From: RI-106 sp964496875
Lineage (GTDB): Bacteria; Cyanobacteriota; Vampirovibrionia; Obscuribacterales; Obscuribacteraceae
Assembly (NCBI GenBank): GCA_964496875.1
Contig: CAZCBH010000013.1
Location: forward strand, 34,473 to 98,472
DNA: 64,000 bases
Direction: 5' to 3'
Shown in pieces: positions 1 through 7,717 of the stretch. The first letter of the stretch is position 1, and each line of letters begins with the position of its first letter. The notes below the pieces were generated by a model. It was not told the origin of the DNA, did not search any database, and saw only the letters and a program-made list of their open reading frames with translations. The position numbers and the translations under genes were made by a program.

Positions 1-1
1 C

Positions 2-112
2 CAGGGACCTTTTGCCGCCTCTATCATCAATTGCCGTCTGAGCGAAATTCTGGAACAGCATGGACTCACTCTCGAGGAGCTTCCGGGAAGCAGAGTCAAA
101 ATCGCCGGTTGA
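2..112 (+). CDS. C-terminal end of an unidentified protein (partial)
   Basis: The window opens inside an open frame that runs from base 2 to a TGA at 110-112. The 36 residues seen (ending in LPGSRVKIAG) have normal protein composition, with a hydrophobic stretch followed by an amphipathic helix-like segment. The gene start lies outside the window. I do not recognise the family. It converges on the secreted protein gene that ends at 122. Confidence 0.5.
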   Translation, partial: QGPFAASIINCRLSEILEQHGLTLEELPGSRVKIAG

Positions 113-121
113 TAGTCTCTC

Positions 122-661
122 TTATTGCTGAGCTTCAGGCTCTAGTACTTGAATCTGGGCGATTTGATCGACGAACCAGATGCGGTATTGCATATAGCCG
201 TCTTTGTCTCTGCCCATGCTTTGCAGATAGCCTTTCGGTCCTCTTGAATCGAAGTGGTGGAATTCGAAGCTGCCCACCGGCTCTCCCCCTTCCAATATGG
301 GCACGGTAGTGACCCGGCAGGTGCCTGCAGGAACGTAACCCGGCCAGTGCTCCAGGACCCTTTTGCGCAGGATGACCGAGCTGGTGGTATAGTCCGGTAT
401 CGTAGATTTGATACGGGTCTTCGAGAAGAGAAAGTGCACGTCCTGAAAAACGCGCAGGGTCATGTCTTTTGTCGAATAGACCGAACCTTTCATCCAGGAT
501 GGATGCTCCGGATTTTTTTCATCCATGCGCATATAGGCTATGCCACCGGTCAGCTTCAGATCTTCTTCTTCTTCTGCTGTGGAGGCAGGCACGAAGTAAG
601 ATGTGAGCAGTGTCGCTGCCACTAAAATTACGGCTGGTTTTAGAAATGAAGATCCCGGCAT
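122..661 (-). CDS. Secreted hypothetical protein
   Basis: A 179-residue protein with a clear N-terminal signal: a short basic start, a hydrophobic core (AVILVAATLLTSYFV) and a likely cleavage near PASTA-E. The mature part is charged and rich in aromatic residues, with no motif I recognise. It is probably exported. No strong Shine-Dalgarno sequence precedes the ATG. It stands alone, convergent with the partial gene at the window edge and separated from the RRM gene by 238 bases, so no function can be read from context. Confidence 0.7.
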   Translation of the reverse strand: MPGSSFLKPAVILVAATLLTSYFVPASTAEEEEDLKLTGGIAYMRMDEKNPEHPSWMKGSVYSTKDMTLRVFQDVHFLFSKTRIKSTIPDYTTSSVILRKRVLEHWPGYVPAGTCRVTTVPILEGGEPVGSFEFHHFDSRGPKGYLQSMGRDKDGYMQYRIWFVDQIAQIQVLEPEAQQ

Positions 662-847
662 GTTAGCTTGCCCCCGTCTCTAATATAACCCGAGTACTGC
701 TTGCCGATGCCGGTTATCAGCGCCGGAGCTTCGTCCTAGCCTGAAACAGGGATTTTTTATCTGTACTTCGCTTCTTGCTGACTAGCCGGATTTCAAACAT
801 TTCAAAGACGCGGATTTGAAAGTATCTTGCTCACTTTGAACCACAAA

Positions 848-873
848 AGCACTTTGAATTAATTCAAAGTGCT
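848..873 (-). terminator. Hairpin terminator of the RRM gene
   Basis: A perfect 13-base inverted repeat (arms AGCACTTTGAATT and its complement) lies 27 bases past the RRM stop codon. Read on the minus strand it is followed by TTTTGTGG, giving a short U run as in a Rho-independent terminator. The centre is AT-only, so the folded loop would open a few pairs. Confidence 0.6.
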
Positions 874-899
874 CTTGAGGGGAGGAAGGACGGATCATC

Positions 900-1223
900 C
901 TATTCTCGGTGGCTGGGGTTGGCTCCGGGGAGACCCCTGAAATACTGTCTCCATTTATGAATTATGCCGAGAGGCTGCTGAGTTTCTTCTTCTCTGTGCA
1001 TGAATACCACTCGTCCCATGAAGCTTGTACGATCATAGTTTTCGAGTATTTGATCTGTCACATTGGAAGGAAGTTCAGTTATGGTGGCAAAACCCCTGCA
1101 CTTTCCGGACTGATTGCGATGAACGGAAATATTGAGGGCATGTGGGATTTCGTCTAGCCAATCTTTGAGGGCATCCTCGGTTGTGTCTACCGGAAGATTT
1201 CCAATTAGGATTTTTTGACTCAT
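900..1223 (-). CDS. RRM-type RNA-binding protein
   Basis: A 107-residue protein consisting almost entirely of one RNA recognition motif. RNP2 is visible as ILIGNL (residues 5-10) and RNP1 as KCRGFATI (residues 41-48), with the usual exposed aromatic (Phe) kept. Single-RRM proteins of this size are known from cyanobacteria, where some act in cold response and mRNA localisation; that role here is inference. The ATG at 1223 has AGGA about nine bases upstream. A good sigma-70 promoter (TTGACG, 17 bases, TATTAT) and a palindromic element lie just upstream, and a hairpin terminator follows, so it is a monocistronic, probably regulated gene. Confidence 0.88.
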   Translation of the reverse strand: MSQKILIGNLPVDTTEDALKDWLDEIPHALNISVHRNQSGKCRGFATITELPSNVTDQILENYDRTSFMGRVVFMHREEETQQPLGIIHKWRQYFRGLPGANPSHRE

Positions 1224-1254
1224 AGGTGAGATTCCTGACCCCGTTTTTAGCTAC

Positions 1255-1280
1255 TTGCATATTTGCTAAAGTTTGCAAGT
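1255..1280. repeat. Palindromic element, copy 1 (candidate operator)
   Basis: The segment carries TTGC, AAAGTTTGCAA and a leading TTGCA in the same spacing as a second copy at 1365-1390. About 21 of 26 positions agree. Each copy contains TTGC/GCAA arms around AAA-TTT, so it is quasi-palindromic. It lies immediately downstream of the -10 box of the RRM promoter, covering the expected transcription start and early leader, a position typical of a repressor site. Confidence 0.55.
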
Positions 1281-1287
1281 ACTAGTA

Positions 1288-1316
1288 ATAATAGCACTTA
1301 CTGGGGAATGCGTCAA
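1288..1316 (-). promoter_or_regulatory. Sigma-70 type promoter of the RRM gene
   Basis: On the minus strand, TTGACG (1311-1316) is followed after exactly 17 bases by TATTAT (1288-1293). Five of six positions match the consensus in each box. Transcription would start inside the palindromic element at 1255-1280, about 60 bases before the ATG. Confidence 0.65.
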
Positions 1317-1357
1317 ACCAGAAGTAGTTCTTTCGCCAAATAATTGAGCCGGTGCGC

Positions 1358-1363
1358 TATAAT
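1358..1363 (+). promoter_or_regulatory. -10 box of the LRV-repeat gene
   Basis: A perfect TATAAT lies two bases before the second palindromic element. No convincing -35 box sits 16-18 bases upstream, so the promoter may need an activator or be weak. The box overlaps the longest possible reading frame, which is one reason to place the gene start downstream at 1403. Confidence 0.45.
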
Positions 1364-1364
1364 A

Positions 1365-1390
1365 TTGCAAGATTGCGAAAGTTTGCAACA
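1365..1390. repeat. Palindromic element, copy 2 (candidate operator)
   Basis: This is the second copy of the element at 1255-1280, in the same orientation and 110 bases away, sharing AAAGTTTGCAA and the TTGCA/TTGC blocks. It sits directly after the TATAAT of the divergent gene, mirroring the position of copy 1 relative to the RRM promoter. Confidence 0.55.
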
Positions 1391-1402
1391 AAGGGGATAG
1401 AG

Positions 1403-2089
1403 TTGCCGGATCCAATCGAATCATTGAAAGGACAACTTCGATCGGTCCAACACAGAATCGAAGCAAACCAACCCGGTACTTCAGCCAGGCGGTTATCGGA
1501 GCTTGCGAACTCTGATGATTTCGAGGTTCGCAGGCGAGTCGCTTCACATGTTTCGACACCACTATCGGTTTTGCTTGCTTTATTCAAGGACTCGGACGGC
1601 GCGGTAAGGGGTAGGGTAGCGATGAATATGAGAACGCCTTTCGAGATATCTGCCGTGCTTGCCAGGGACGAAGATCCGGATGTATCCCTGAGTCTTTTTG
1701 AGGTTTTCTGTCTGCATGATGAAATATTGAGGACCCTGGCTCTTGACGAGAATCCATTCGTTAGAGAACAGGCAAGACGGGCTCAGGAAGCAATCGAGTT
1801 AGAGCGCCTACTCGCTCATCATCAATTTTTCGAGAGCCATGAGGTCGATTATTTTATGGGAGAGATAGTTGTTGCCGCTGCCCTGGTTAGGGAGCCTCAA
1901 ATGATGAGGGTTCTGGAGAGTGCAGCGCGATGGGAGTTGAAGACCGGGCAGGCACTGGTTCGTTCAGGTAGATTGAGTGGAGAGACCGCAGCTCTTGTGC
2001 TGAATCTACAAAAGCAGCTTCGGGGAGGTTTGATTGATATGGAAAGGGCGATTCGATTGCTTGGAACTGTTAAGGAGGCAAATGACTGA
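1403..2089 (+). CDS. LRV/HEAT-like helical repeat protein
   Basis: The preferred start is TTG at 1403, which has AAGGGG six bases upstream and gives 228 residues. A GTG at 1352 is in frame but would lie before the likely transcription start. The first half holds repeats of the form LAxDxDxxVRxxVAxxxxTPxxVLxxLFKD, the pattern of leucine-rich repeat variant (LRV) and short HEAT-like repeats, which form right-handed helical scaffolds for protein binding. The second half is helical and unassigned. It is probably cytosolic. The next small gene begins two bases after the stop, so the two are co-transcribed, and the divergent RRM gene appears to share its regulator. Confidence 0.7.
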   Translation: MPDPIESLKGQLRSVQHRIEANQPGTSARRLSELANSDDFEVRRRVASHVSTPLSVLLALFKDSDGAVRGRVAMNMRTPFEISAVLARDEDPDVSLSLFEVFCLHDEILRTLALDENPFVREQARRAQEAIELERLLAHHQFFESHEVDYFMGEIVVAAALVREPQMMRVLESAARWELKTGQALVRSGRLSGETAALVLNLQKQLRGGLIDMERAIRLLGTVKEAND

Positions 2090-2091
2090 GA

Positions 2092-2331
2092 GTGAATAGA
2101 TTGAGAGAAATTATAGCTGACGCCCTTCATCCTATAGAAAGCAAGATTGAGTCTTGGAGTCTTGAGACCGATGAGGAGAGTGAAGTCTTTACACTAGTCG
2201 TTATTGGACGGAGGGGTAAGTGTGCCAGGAAAGTCATAGACTATTCCATTCTGGAGTCGATCCTCGTAGATGGGCCGGAGCGAGAGGCTTTCTGTCGACA
2301 AGTAAGCAAATTCTCTCGATACTTTGGCTAG
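2092..2331 (+). CDS. Small hypothetical protein
   Basis: A 79-residue acidic protein (GTG start) that begins two bases past the LRV gene stop. AAGGAGG lies at 2072-2078, a little far (13 bases) from the GTG; a five-codon ATG frame starts at 2082 in between, so translation may be coupled. The sequence has a hydrophobic beta-like centre (VFTLVVIG) and two cysteines but no motif I know. Its partner is likely the LRV-repeat protein. Confidence 0.55.
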   Translation: MNRLREIIADALHPIESKIESWSLETDEESEVFTLVVIGRRGKCARKVIDYSILESILVDGPEREAFCRQVSKFSRYFG

Positions 2332-2370
2332 CAAGGCGCTTCTCCGGCACAGTAGAAGTTGTTATAAAAA

Positions 2371-3162
2371 CTAATGTCGTTTCGGTGTTAAGCGGTTATT
2401 CATTACATTGAGCACCGAATGTATGATGCTCCATGGATGTGGCGGGCAGCCAGGTACGTAGGCGTCTACAGGTAGAATGGAATCGATACCACCGGTAGAG
2501 GCATAGTCGTTTTGGCCATGGATGCCACCGGAGATTGCGCAGGTTCCAACTGCAATTACTTTTCTCGGCTCCGGCATGGCCTCGAAGGTTCTCAATACTG
2601 CTTTCTTCATTCCGTCTGCTACAGGACCTGTTACCATCAGTACATCGGCCAGTCGTGGAGATGCCACCAATTGTACGCCGAAACGCTCTAAATCGAAAAT
2701 CGGGTTGAATGCCGCGTTGATTTCCAGATCACAGGCAGAGCAACCGGTTGACACCACTCGAACTGCTATTGAGCGTTCGAAGATACTTTCTGGGGGCTTA
2801 GCGGAAAGCTTCTGACTTTCTGATTCTCGTGTGCTGAGCACCAGATCCTGTCGCCGATTAACCGAAGTTTGCGACGAGAGGTTCTTTTCGATCACACCAT
2901 CAGGACCGATATCAGGACAGAGACCGCAGGCTATGCAGCGTCCCAGATCTATAGTCAGATCCGCCTCCGTGTCTTTCTGTATGATCTCAATTGCTCCGGT
3001 CGGGCATAATTCCACCCAGCTTCTATTTCTTTCCTTCCCAACCTCATCCCAGGCTTTCTTATTGATCGATGGTAGACCTCGATTCTCCGGATTGAGATCC
3101 GGAAAGATCTCCTTTTCTGTGATTATGCCTATTTTTAATATTCTAGCGAGAGATTTAAGCAT
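2371..3162 (-). CDS. hyfI: Ehr complex ferredoxin-small subunit fusion (HyfH-HyfI type)
   Basis: This 263-residue protein joins two subunits that are separate in E. coli hydrogenase-4. The N-terminal part (about 1-95) aligns with HyfH/HycF (start MLKSLARILK), but the first CxxCxxC is missing. What remains is C53-Pro and C76xxC79xxC82, enough for one [4Fe-4S] cluster. The C-terminal part is a NuoB/HyfI small subunit with all four ligands of the proximal cluster: C141xxC144, C208 (GTCAISGG) and C239 (PGCPPHP). The ATG at 3162 follows TGAGG with good spacing; an upstream ATG at 3183 overlaps the large-subunit gene. It is the last gene of the operon and should pass electrons from a soluble donor towards the membrane arm. 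Confidence 0.85.
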   Translation of the reverse strand: MLKSLARILKIGIITEKEIFPDLNPENRGLPSINKKAWDEVGKERNRSWVELCPTGAIEIIQKDTEADLTIDLGRCIACGLCPDIGPDGVIEKNLSSQTSVNRRQDLVLSTRESESQKLSAKPPESIFERSIAVRVVSTGCSACDLEINAAFNPIFDLERFGVQLVASPRLADVLMVTGPVADGMKKAVLRTFEAMPEPRKVIAVGTCAISGGIHGQNDYASTGGIDSILPVDAYVPGCPPHPWSIIHSVLNVMNNRLTPKRH

Positions 3163-3172
3163 GGTGGCAACC

Positions 3173-4669
3173 TCACAGGTCATGACCGGAGTAGGATAGG
3201 CTGAAGCTCTTATTGCAGACCGGAAAATCTGCTATCAGCTCATTGCGGGCGGCAATCGCCATTGCTGTCCAGTTGTTCAGGCTCGGATCTTTGATTGCAT
3301 AGCGACGAATTCCACCTTTTGAATCGGTGCAGATTAGATGAATGAGTTCGCCCCGAAATGCTTCCACCACCGCTAGACCGAAGCTGTCAGCAGGCAAAGA
3401 GTCAGGCAAAGAATTATTTTTTAGTGAATCTGTAAGGCAATTCTCCATCAGCTCCTTCAGTATGGCAATGCTGGTCTCGATCTCTTTTACCCGGACCATT
3501 GTTCGAGCCAGTGCATCACCCGCTTTTTCGCTGCTTATTTCTATTGATGTATCTGGGTAGCTAGCCTGCTTGAAGCAAGTTCTGGTGTCATAGGCAATGC
3601 CGCTTGCCCGGGCGGAAGGACCGACCAATCCGAATTCTTCGGCAAGGGAGCGGGGAATTTTACCGGTATTATCCAGTCGTTCCTGGACGTAGGTATTGTC
3701 GGTGAAGGTATGAAGCACTTCGGAAAGTTCAGGGATGATACCGGTTAGAAGGTTTCTCATCCCTTGAAGAGTTTTTTCGTTAAAAGTTCTGGTCGCGATT
3801 CCTCCCGGGCAGACAAAGCCTTTCATCAATCTTGACCCGGTCAAGAGTTCGCCCAGTCTCAGGACCTGTCCTCTCAGTCTGGACAATGTCGATGCTTCTG
3901 CCGGAATCCCCAGATCGACTGCCATGCCCCCTACGTCGGAGATGTGCATAGCCAGCCGCTCAATTTCGAGGGCGATTGTTCTTACCTTGCTGATCTGGTC
4001 GCTTACTTCTAGTTGAAGAAGCGACTCCAGAGCGATGGCATTGGCTAGAGCGTTAGCCAGAGCCGTGTCCGATGACGCTTGTTCGCAGAGGTGTCTCGAT
4101 TTCTGCCAGGGAATTTCGGTCAGTTTTTTTTCTATCCCCCGATGCAGATATCCGAAACGAAGTTCTAGATTTTGTATGACTTCGCCCAGGCAGCTCAGTC
4201 TGAAATGACCTGGTTCAATAATGCCGGCGTGAACCGGTCCGACTGGTAGCTCATAGACACCTTTTCCTTCCACTTTCAAATAAGAGAAATCGCGAGGACT
4301 TATGAAATCTCTGTTCTGATCAGCAGCAAGGGGGGCCAACTCCTGTTCGAAAGCAGATTTCGTCAGAGTCGACTTTAGGCGAGGATGACCTGTAGGCTCG
4401 ATATGAAAAAGGTCTTTCAAGCGGCGCTCGAACCAATGTGCTTGAGGTACCACTGGTGATACCGATGGGTACTCTGCTGTTCCTTCTAGATCGCTTATCC
4501 AGAGTACCGCTTCTCCTTTATTTTTATTGAGGATCAATGAGAGAACTTGCTCACCGTCGATGGAGCTGACCAATCCCAGCCGATTCTCTTCCTTCTTCAG
4601 CTCCTGTTTGAGAAGGCTCTTTAGATCCGCTTTAGCGATCAATTTTATTTCTGTTAGCGTCTTTTTCAT
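3173..4669 (-). CDS. hyfG: Ehr complex large subunit (HyfG/HycE-like, NiFe ligands lost)
   Basis: A 498-residue NuoC-NuoD fusion like HyfG/HycE. Residues 1-110 match the NuoC part (HWFERRLKDLFHIEPTGHP) and the rest the NuoD/large-subunit fold (ELPVGPVHAGIIEPGHFR, HRGIE). In true hydrogenases the N-terminal motif is RxCGICxxxH; here it reads SRHLCEQASS with a single Cys (C195). The C-terminal DPCxxC motif aligns as SLSYSG, with Ser492 and Gly495 in place of the two Cys. Nickel therefore cannot be bound in the normal way. This is the hallmark of energy-converting hydrogenase-related complexes. The ATG overlaps the hyfF stop (ATGA), indicating coupling. Confidence 0.88.
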   Translation of the reverse strand: MKKTLTEIKLIAKADLKSLLKQELKKEENRLGLVSSIDGEQVLSLILNKNKGEAVLWISDLEGTAEYPSVSPVVPQAHWFERRLKDLFHIEPTGHPRLKSTLTKSAFEQELAPLAADQNRDFISPRDFSYLKVEGKGVYELPVGPVHAGIIEPGHFRLSCLGEVIQNLELRFGYLHRGIEKKLTEIPWQKSRHLCEQASSDTALANALANAIALESLLQLEVSDQISKVRTIALEIERLAMHISDVGGMAVDLGIPAEASTLSRLRGQVLRLGELLTGSRLMKGFVCPGGIATRTFNEKTLQGMRNLLTGIIPELSEVLHTFTDNTYVQERLDNTGKIPRSLAEEFGLVGPSARASGIAYDTRTCFKQASYPDTSIEISSEKAGDALARTMVRVKEIETSIAILKELMENCLTDSLKNNSLPDSLPADSFGLAVVEAFRGELIHLICTDSKGGIRRYAIKDPSLNNWTAMAIAARNELIADFPVCNKSFSLSYSGHDL

Positions 4670-6114
4670 TTGAGCCACTCCAGAATCAATGGGCTGGTAG
4701 CAATTCCCAGAGAGAGTGTGGCAATCAAGAGTGCGCCGGGGACAATGCCATTTAGACCTGCTTGCTCGGTCGGTCTGGGACCACCTCCGCCCAGGATTCT
4801 TCCTGTGTGATAGGCGACCATGATGAATGCCAGCGATAGGGCCAAAATCAACAAGACTGCTAGAATCCATCGCTGCATGGAGACACATTCGGTAAGCAGT
4901 AACCATTCCGATATGAACGCTCCAAAAGGTGGCGCGCCGGTAACAGCTATTGCGGCAGAAGCAAGCATAGTACTTCTGACAGGCATTGAGGTCCACAAGC
5001 CCTTAATCTGTGAAAGCTCTTTGCTGCCTGCGTGCTGGATGATATCGCCGGATAGAAGGAAGAGAGCGACCTTTGCGATACTGTGATTTACGGCGTGCAG
5101 CAGAAAAATCGGAGTGGAATTGAGACCGATAGCCACTAGCATTAATCCTGCGTTTTCAATACTCGAATAGCCCCATAGTCTTTTTATGCCATGCTGGCGA
5201 ACCAGAAAGACGCTCGCTGCTACCACGGTTACCGTCCCGGACCAGAGCAATAGCTCCTGGTAGAAATTGTGACTTTCAAGGGCGTAGGCAACCTGGTATA
5301 TTCGATAGATTGCGAAGAGGGCGCAGTTCAAAAGCGCTCCTGAGATCATCGCAGATGCCGGTGCCGGTGCTTCGGAATAAGCGTCCGGCAGCCAACTGTG
5401 TAAAGGGAAGAGACCAGCTTTGGTGCCATATCCTAGAAAGCAGAGAATGAATGCAAGCTTTGCGTAGGTGGGCTCTAATTGTGGTGCTAATTCAATCAGT
5501 TGATTGAGGCTGAGGCTGCCTCCCGGAACGGCACCGTATTTTGAGGAAATATAGAAGCAGACAGTGCCGAAGAGAGCGAAGGCGATGCCGACACTGCAAA
5601 TGATCAGATATTTCCATGCTGCCTCAAGAGCATGTTTGTCTCTGTTGAAGTAAACCAGGGCTGCCGACATCAGTGTCGTCGCTTCTATACTGATCCACAG
5701 GTAGCCGAGGTTATCGCACAGGAATACAGCTACCATCGAGATGTGAAAGAGGAGAGAGAACAGATAATATATGATCAGGTTGCTGTCATCCAGTTCTCTA
5801 TTGAGCTCTTGTTCTCGGCGAAAGAAAAGTCTGGCATGGCTCAGGGTGGTGGCGGATACCAGGCTGGTCAGTAGAATGAAAAGAGCGGCGGGTCCATCGA
5901 GGCTCAACCCTGGTGGGAAGCTGAGATTGGCGCCGGTACCGATGCCGGTGAAATAAGGTTCGAGGATCATTATCGATAGGAGGAAGTTAGCCCACATACC
6001 TGCAATTACAAGATTGCTCAAAGCCTTGGCTTTATGCCATCTTCCAATCAGAAGCATGGAGGCTAAAGCTGTCAGAGCAGCTGGTATAGAGATTAATCCT
6101 GTTATGATGTCCAT
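4666..6114 (-). CDS. hyfF: Ehr complex antiporter-like membrane subunit (HyfF-like)
   Basis: A 482-residue polytopic membrane protein of the Mrp/NuoN/HyfF proton-pumping family, with about 13-14 hydrophobic segments. Diagnostic stretches are the lysine-bearing GTKAGLFPLHSWLPDAY, APAPASAMISG, and HAVNHSIAKVALFLLSG. A glutamate in the fifth segment (WISIEATTLMS) and the lysine of TM7 are the residues expected in the ion channel. It is the second antiporter-like subunit of this operon besides HyfB; no HyfD is present. It overlaps hyfG by four bases and lies 11 bases after hyfE. Confidence 0.88.
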   Translation of the reverse strand: MDIITGLISIPAALTALASMLLIGRWHKAKALSNLVIAGMWANFLLSIMILEPYFTGIGTGANLSFPPGLSLDGPAALFILLTSLVSATTLSHARLFFRREQELNRELDDSNLIIYYLFSLLFHISMVAVFLCDNLGYLWISIEATTLMSAALVYFNRDKHALEAAWKYLIICSVGIAFALFGTVCFYISSKYGAVPGGSLSLNQLIELAPQLEPTYAKLAFILCFLGYGTKAGLFPLHSWLPDAYSEAPAPASAMISGALLNCALFAIYRIYQVAYALESHNFYQELLLWSGTVTVVAASVFLVRQHGIKRLWGYSSIENAGLMLVAIGLNSTPIFLLHAVNHSIAKVALFLLSGDIIQHAGSKELSQIKGLWTSMPVRSTMLASAAIAVTGAPPFGAFISEWLLLTECVSMQRWILAVLLILALSLAFIMVAYHTGRILGGGGPRPTEQAGLNGIVPGALLIATLSLGIATSPLILEWLK

Positions 6115-6125
6115 GAATCTGCCCC

Positions 6126-6782
6126 TTAATCTCTCAAATCCGTAAGCCTGGTCACGTCTATGTGCTCGAAACTCTTTTGAATACGGAAAGTGATTACACC
6201 TGCCACCATGACGCCGACCAGAACATCCAGCAGAATTCCCAGTTCGACAGCCATCGGCATCCCGTGGGCCTGGGCCAGGGTAAAGAGATAGATCCCGTTT
6301 TCCATCGTCAGGAAACCGATTATTTGGCTTATGGCAGTTTTTCTTGTGAGCATAAACAGAGTGCCGATCAAGACTAGTGCTATGCCTGACTCTGCGCTTC
6401 CTACCTGGAGCATGGTTGGTTGGTCTGGGGGCGGCGGCAGTCTGTCTGCGAGGAAATGGGCTATCCCGAGCATCAGTATGCAGATGTGCATGGCTATCGG
6501 AATGGGAAGATAGGTGGCGCCGTCTCGAAAAACGTTGATTCGGCGAAGCACCCAGGCGAGAAAGAGAGATATGCCACCGGATTTGACCAGGATTATCGCC
6601 AGTGAGAGATATAAATAGTGGTTCTCATGTGTGGCTAAATAAAATGCAGCTGTTACAATTCCGACCAGAAAAGTCTGGACCGCATAGAGTAGAAGATTGG
6701 TGCGCAACTGAATGGTGCCCGACATGAAGATAGCGAATATCACTGCACCGACGGCAAAGAAATCAGAAAGTGGAAGAATCAT
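6126..6782 (-). CDS. hyfE: Ehr complex membrane subunit (HyfE-like)
   Basis: A 218-residue membrane protein, close to the 216 residues of E. coli HyfE. It has about seven hydrophobic segments, including the NuoK-like region near SQIIGFLTMENGIYLFTLA with a conserved glutamate. HyfE combines features of NuoJ and NuoK and links the pump modules. The start at 6782 is chosen because its ATG overlaps the hyfC stop as ATGA and gives the family length; a longer frame to 6869 would extend 29 residues into hyfC. Confidence 0.85.
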   Translation of the reverse strand: MILPLSDFFAVGAVIFAIFMSGTIQLRTNLLLYAVQTFLVGIVTAAFYLATHENHYLYLSLAIILVKSGGISLFLAWVLRRINVFRDGATYLPIPIAMHICILMLGIAHFLADRLPPPPDQPTMLQVGSAESGIALVLIGTLFMLTRKTAISQIIGFLTMENGIYLFTLAQAHGMPMAVELGILLDVLVGVMVAGVITFRIQKSFEHIDVTRLTDLRD

Positions 6783-7717
6783 GAGATACCCCCTCCTAGA
6801 AGCGCCGCACCACATCCAAGCAGGCTCAAGGTAACTGCATAGGCGATGAATTCCGGCACTCTTGTCCATTTCAATTTAACGAAAAAGGTCTCGATGAATG
6901 CGATGGCTGCAGCTCCGAGTAATATCCCGAGAACGCTCAAGAAATGAAGTAGTGATGCTTGAATAGGTTGGATTGCAAGAATACTGTGGATGGCGCACTG
7001 GCTTGCTAGACCAAGTAGAGTTACCAACCTTACTGCATAGGCCAGAAGAAGCATAGCCATTCTTCTGCCACCGAATTCAATCACCATTGATTCATGGATC
7101 ATAGTCAGTTCCAGATGGGTAGTCGGATCGTCCACCGGCATACGAGATAGATCAATCAGTGCTGTTAAAAATATTGCAGCAGCGGCCAGGGACCATATTG
7201 CAAAATTCAGGATCCCTCCTCCTTCACCGAAGTCGAAGACTCTAGCCAGATTTGTGCTACCTCCGGCTACGGCAAGAGAGAGCAGGCTTAGTACAAGAGC
7301 AGGTTCCGTAAGGATCGAGAGCGTCGCTTCTCTGCTTGCACCAAAGCCGCTAAGGGGGGAGCCTGCATCAAGGGCGGCCAGAATTGTGAAAAATCTGCTT
7401 AAACCGAGAAGGTAGACGATCAAGAACAGATCACAGCCGTGTACGATAGGACTAAACGACAGCCAGGGCGTAAAAATTGCCAGTAGCAGAGCTGAAGCTA
7501 GAATCATGGGTGGTGATAGATCAGAGACCCAGCTCGCATCTATACTTCTAAGATCCTGTTTGGCGAAAAGTTTTCTGAAGAGAAAAAAGGGCTGAAGTAG
7601 AGATGGTCCGCGACGATTCTGCCAGCGGGCTTTCATGGAGGCGATCAGACCGAGTGTAAAAAATGGCAAGAGCAATAGACAGAGAGAATAGAATCCGATA
7701 GAAAGCAACATACTCAT
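6779..7717 (-). CDS. hyfC: Ehr complex membrane subunit (HyfC/NuoH-like)
   Basis: A 312-residue membrane protein of the NuoH/HyfC/HycD family, which anchors the peripheral arm and forms the entry to the proton path. Visible family features are RRGPSLLQPF near the N-terminus, FGASREATLSILTEPAL, and the acidic loop RMPVDDPTTHLELTMIHE. About eight hydrophobic segments are present and the length matches HyfC (315). It overlaps hyfB upstream and hyfE downstream by four bases each. Confidence 0.9.
   Translation of the reverse strand: MSMLLSIGFYSLCLLLLPFFTLGLIASMKARWQNRRGPSLLQPFFLFRKLFAKQDLRSIDASWVSDLSPPMILASALLLAIFTPWLSFSPIVHGCDLFLIVYLLGLSRFFTILAALDAGSPLSGFGASREATLSILTEPALVLSLLSLAVAGGSTNLARVFDFGEGGGILNFAIWSLAAAAIFLTALIDLSRMPVDDPTTHLELTMIHESMVIEFGGRRMAMLLLAYAVRLVTLLGLASQCAIHSILAIQPIQASLLHFLSVLGILLGAAAIAFIETFFVKLKWTRVPEFIAYAVTLSLLGCGAALLGGGIS

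Noticed and set aside
3173..4669. Reading the 2.4-9.7 kb operon as a working H2-producing hydrogenase-4
   Set aside because: Both nickel-binding motifs of the large subunit are degraded and no maturation genes are nearby.
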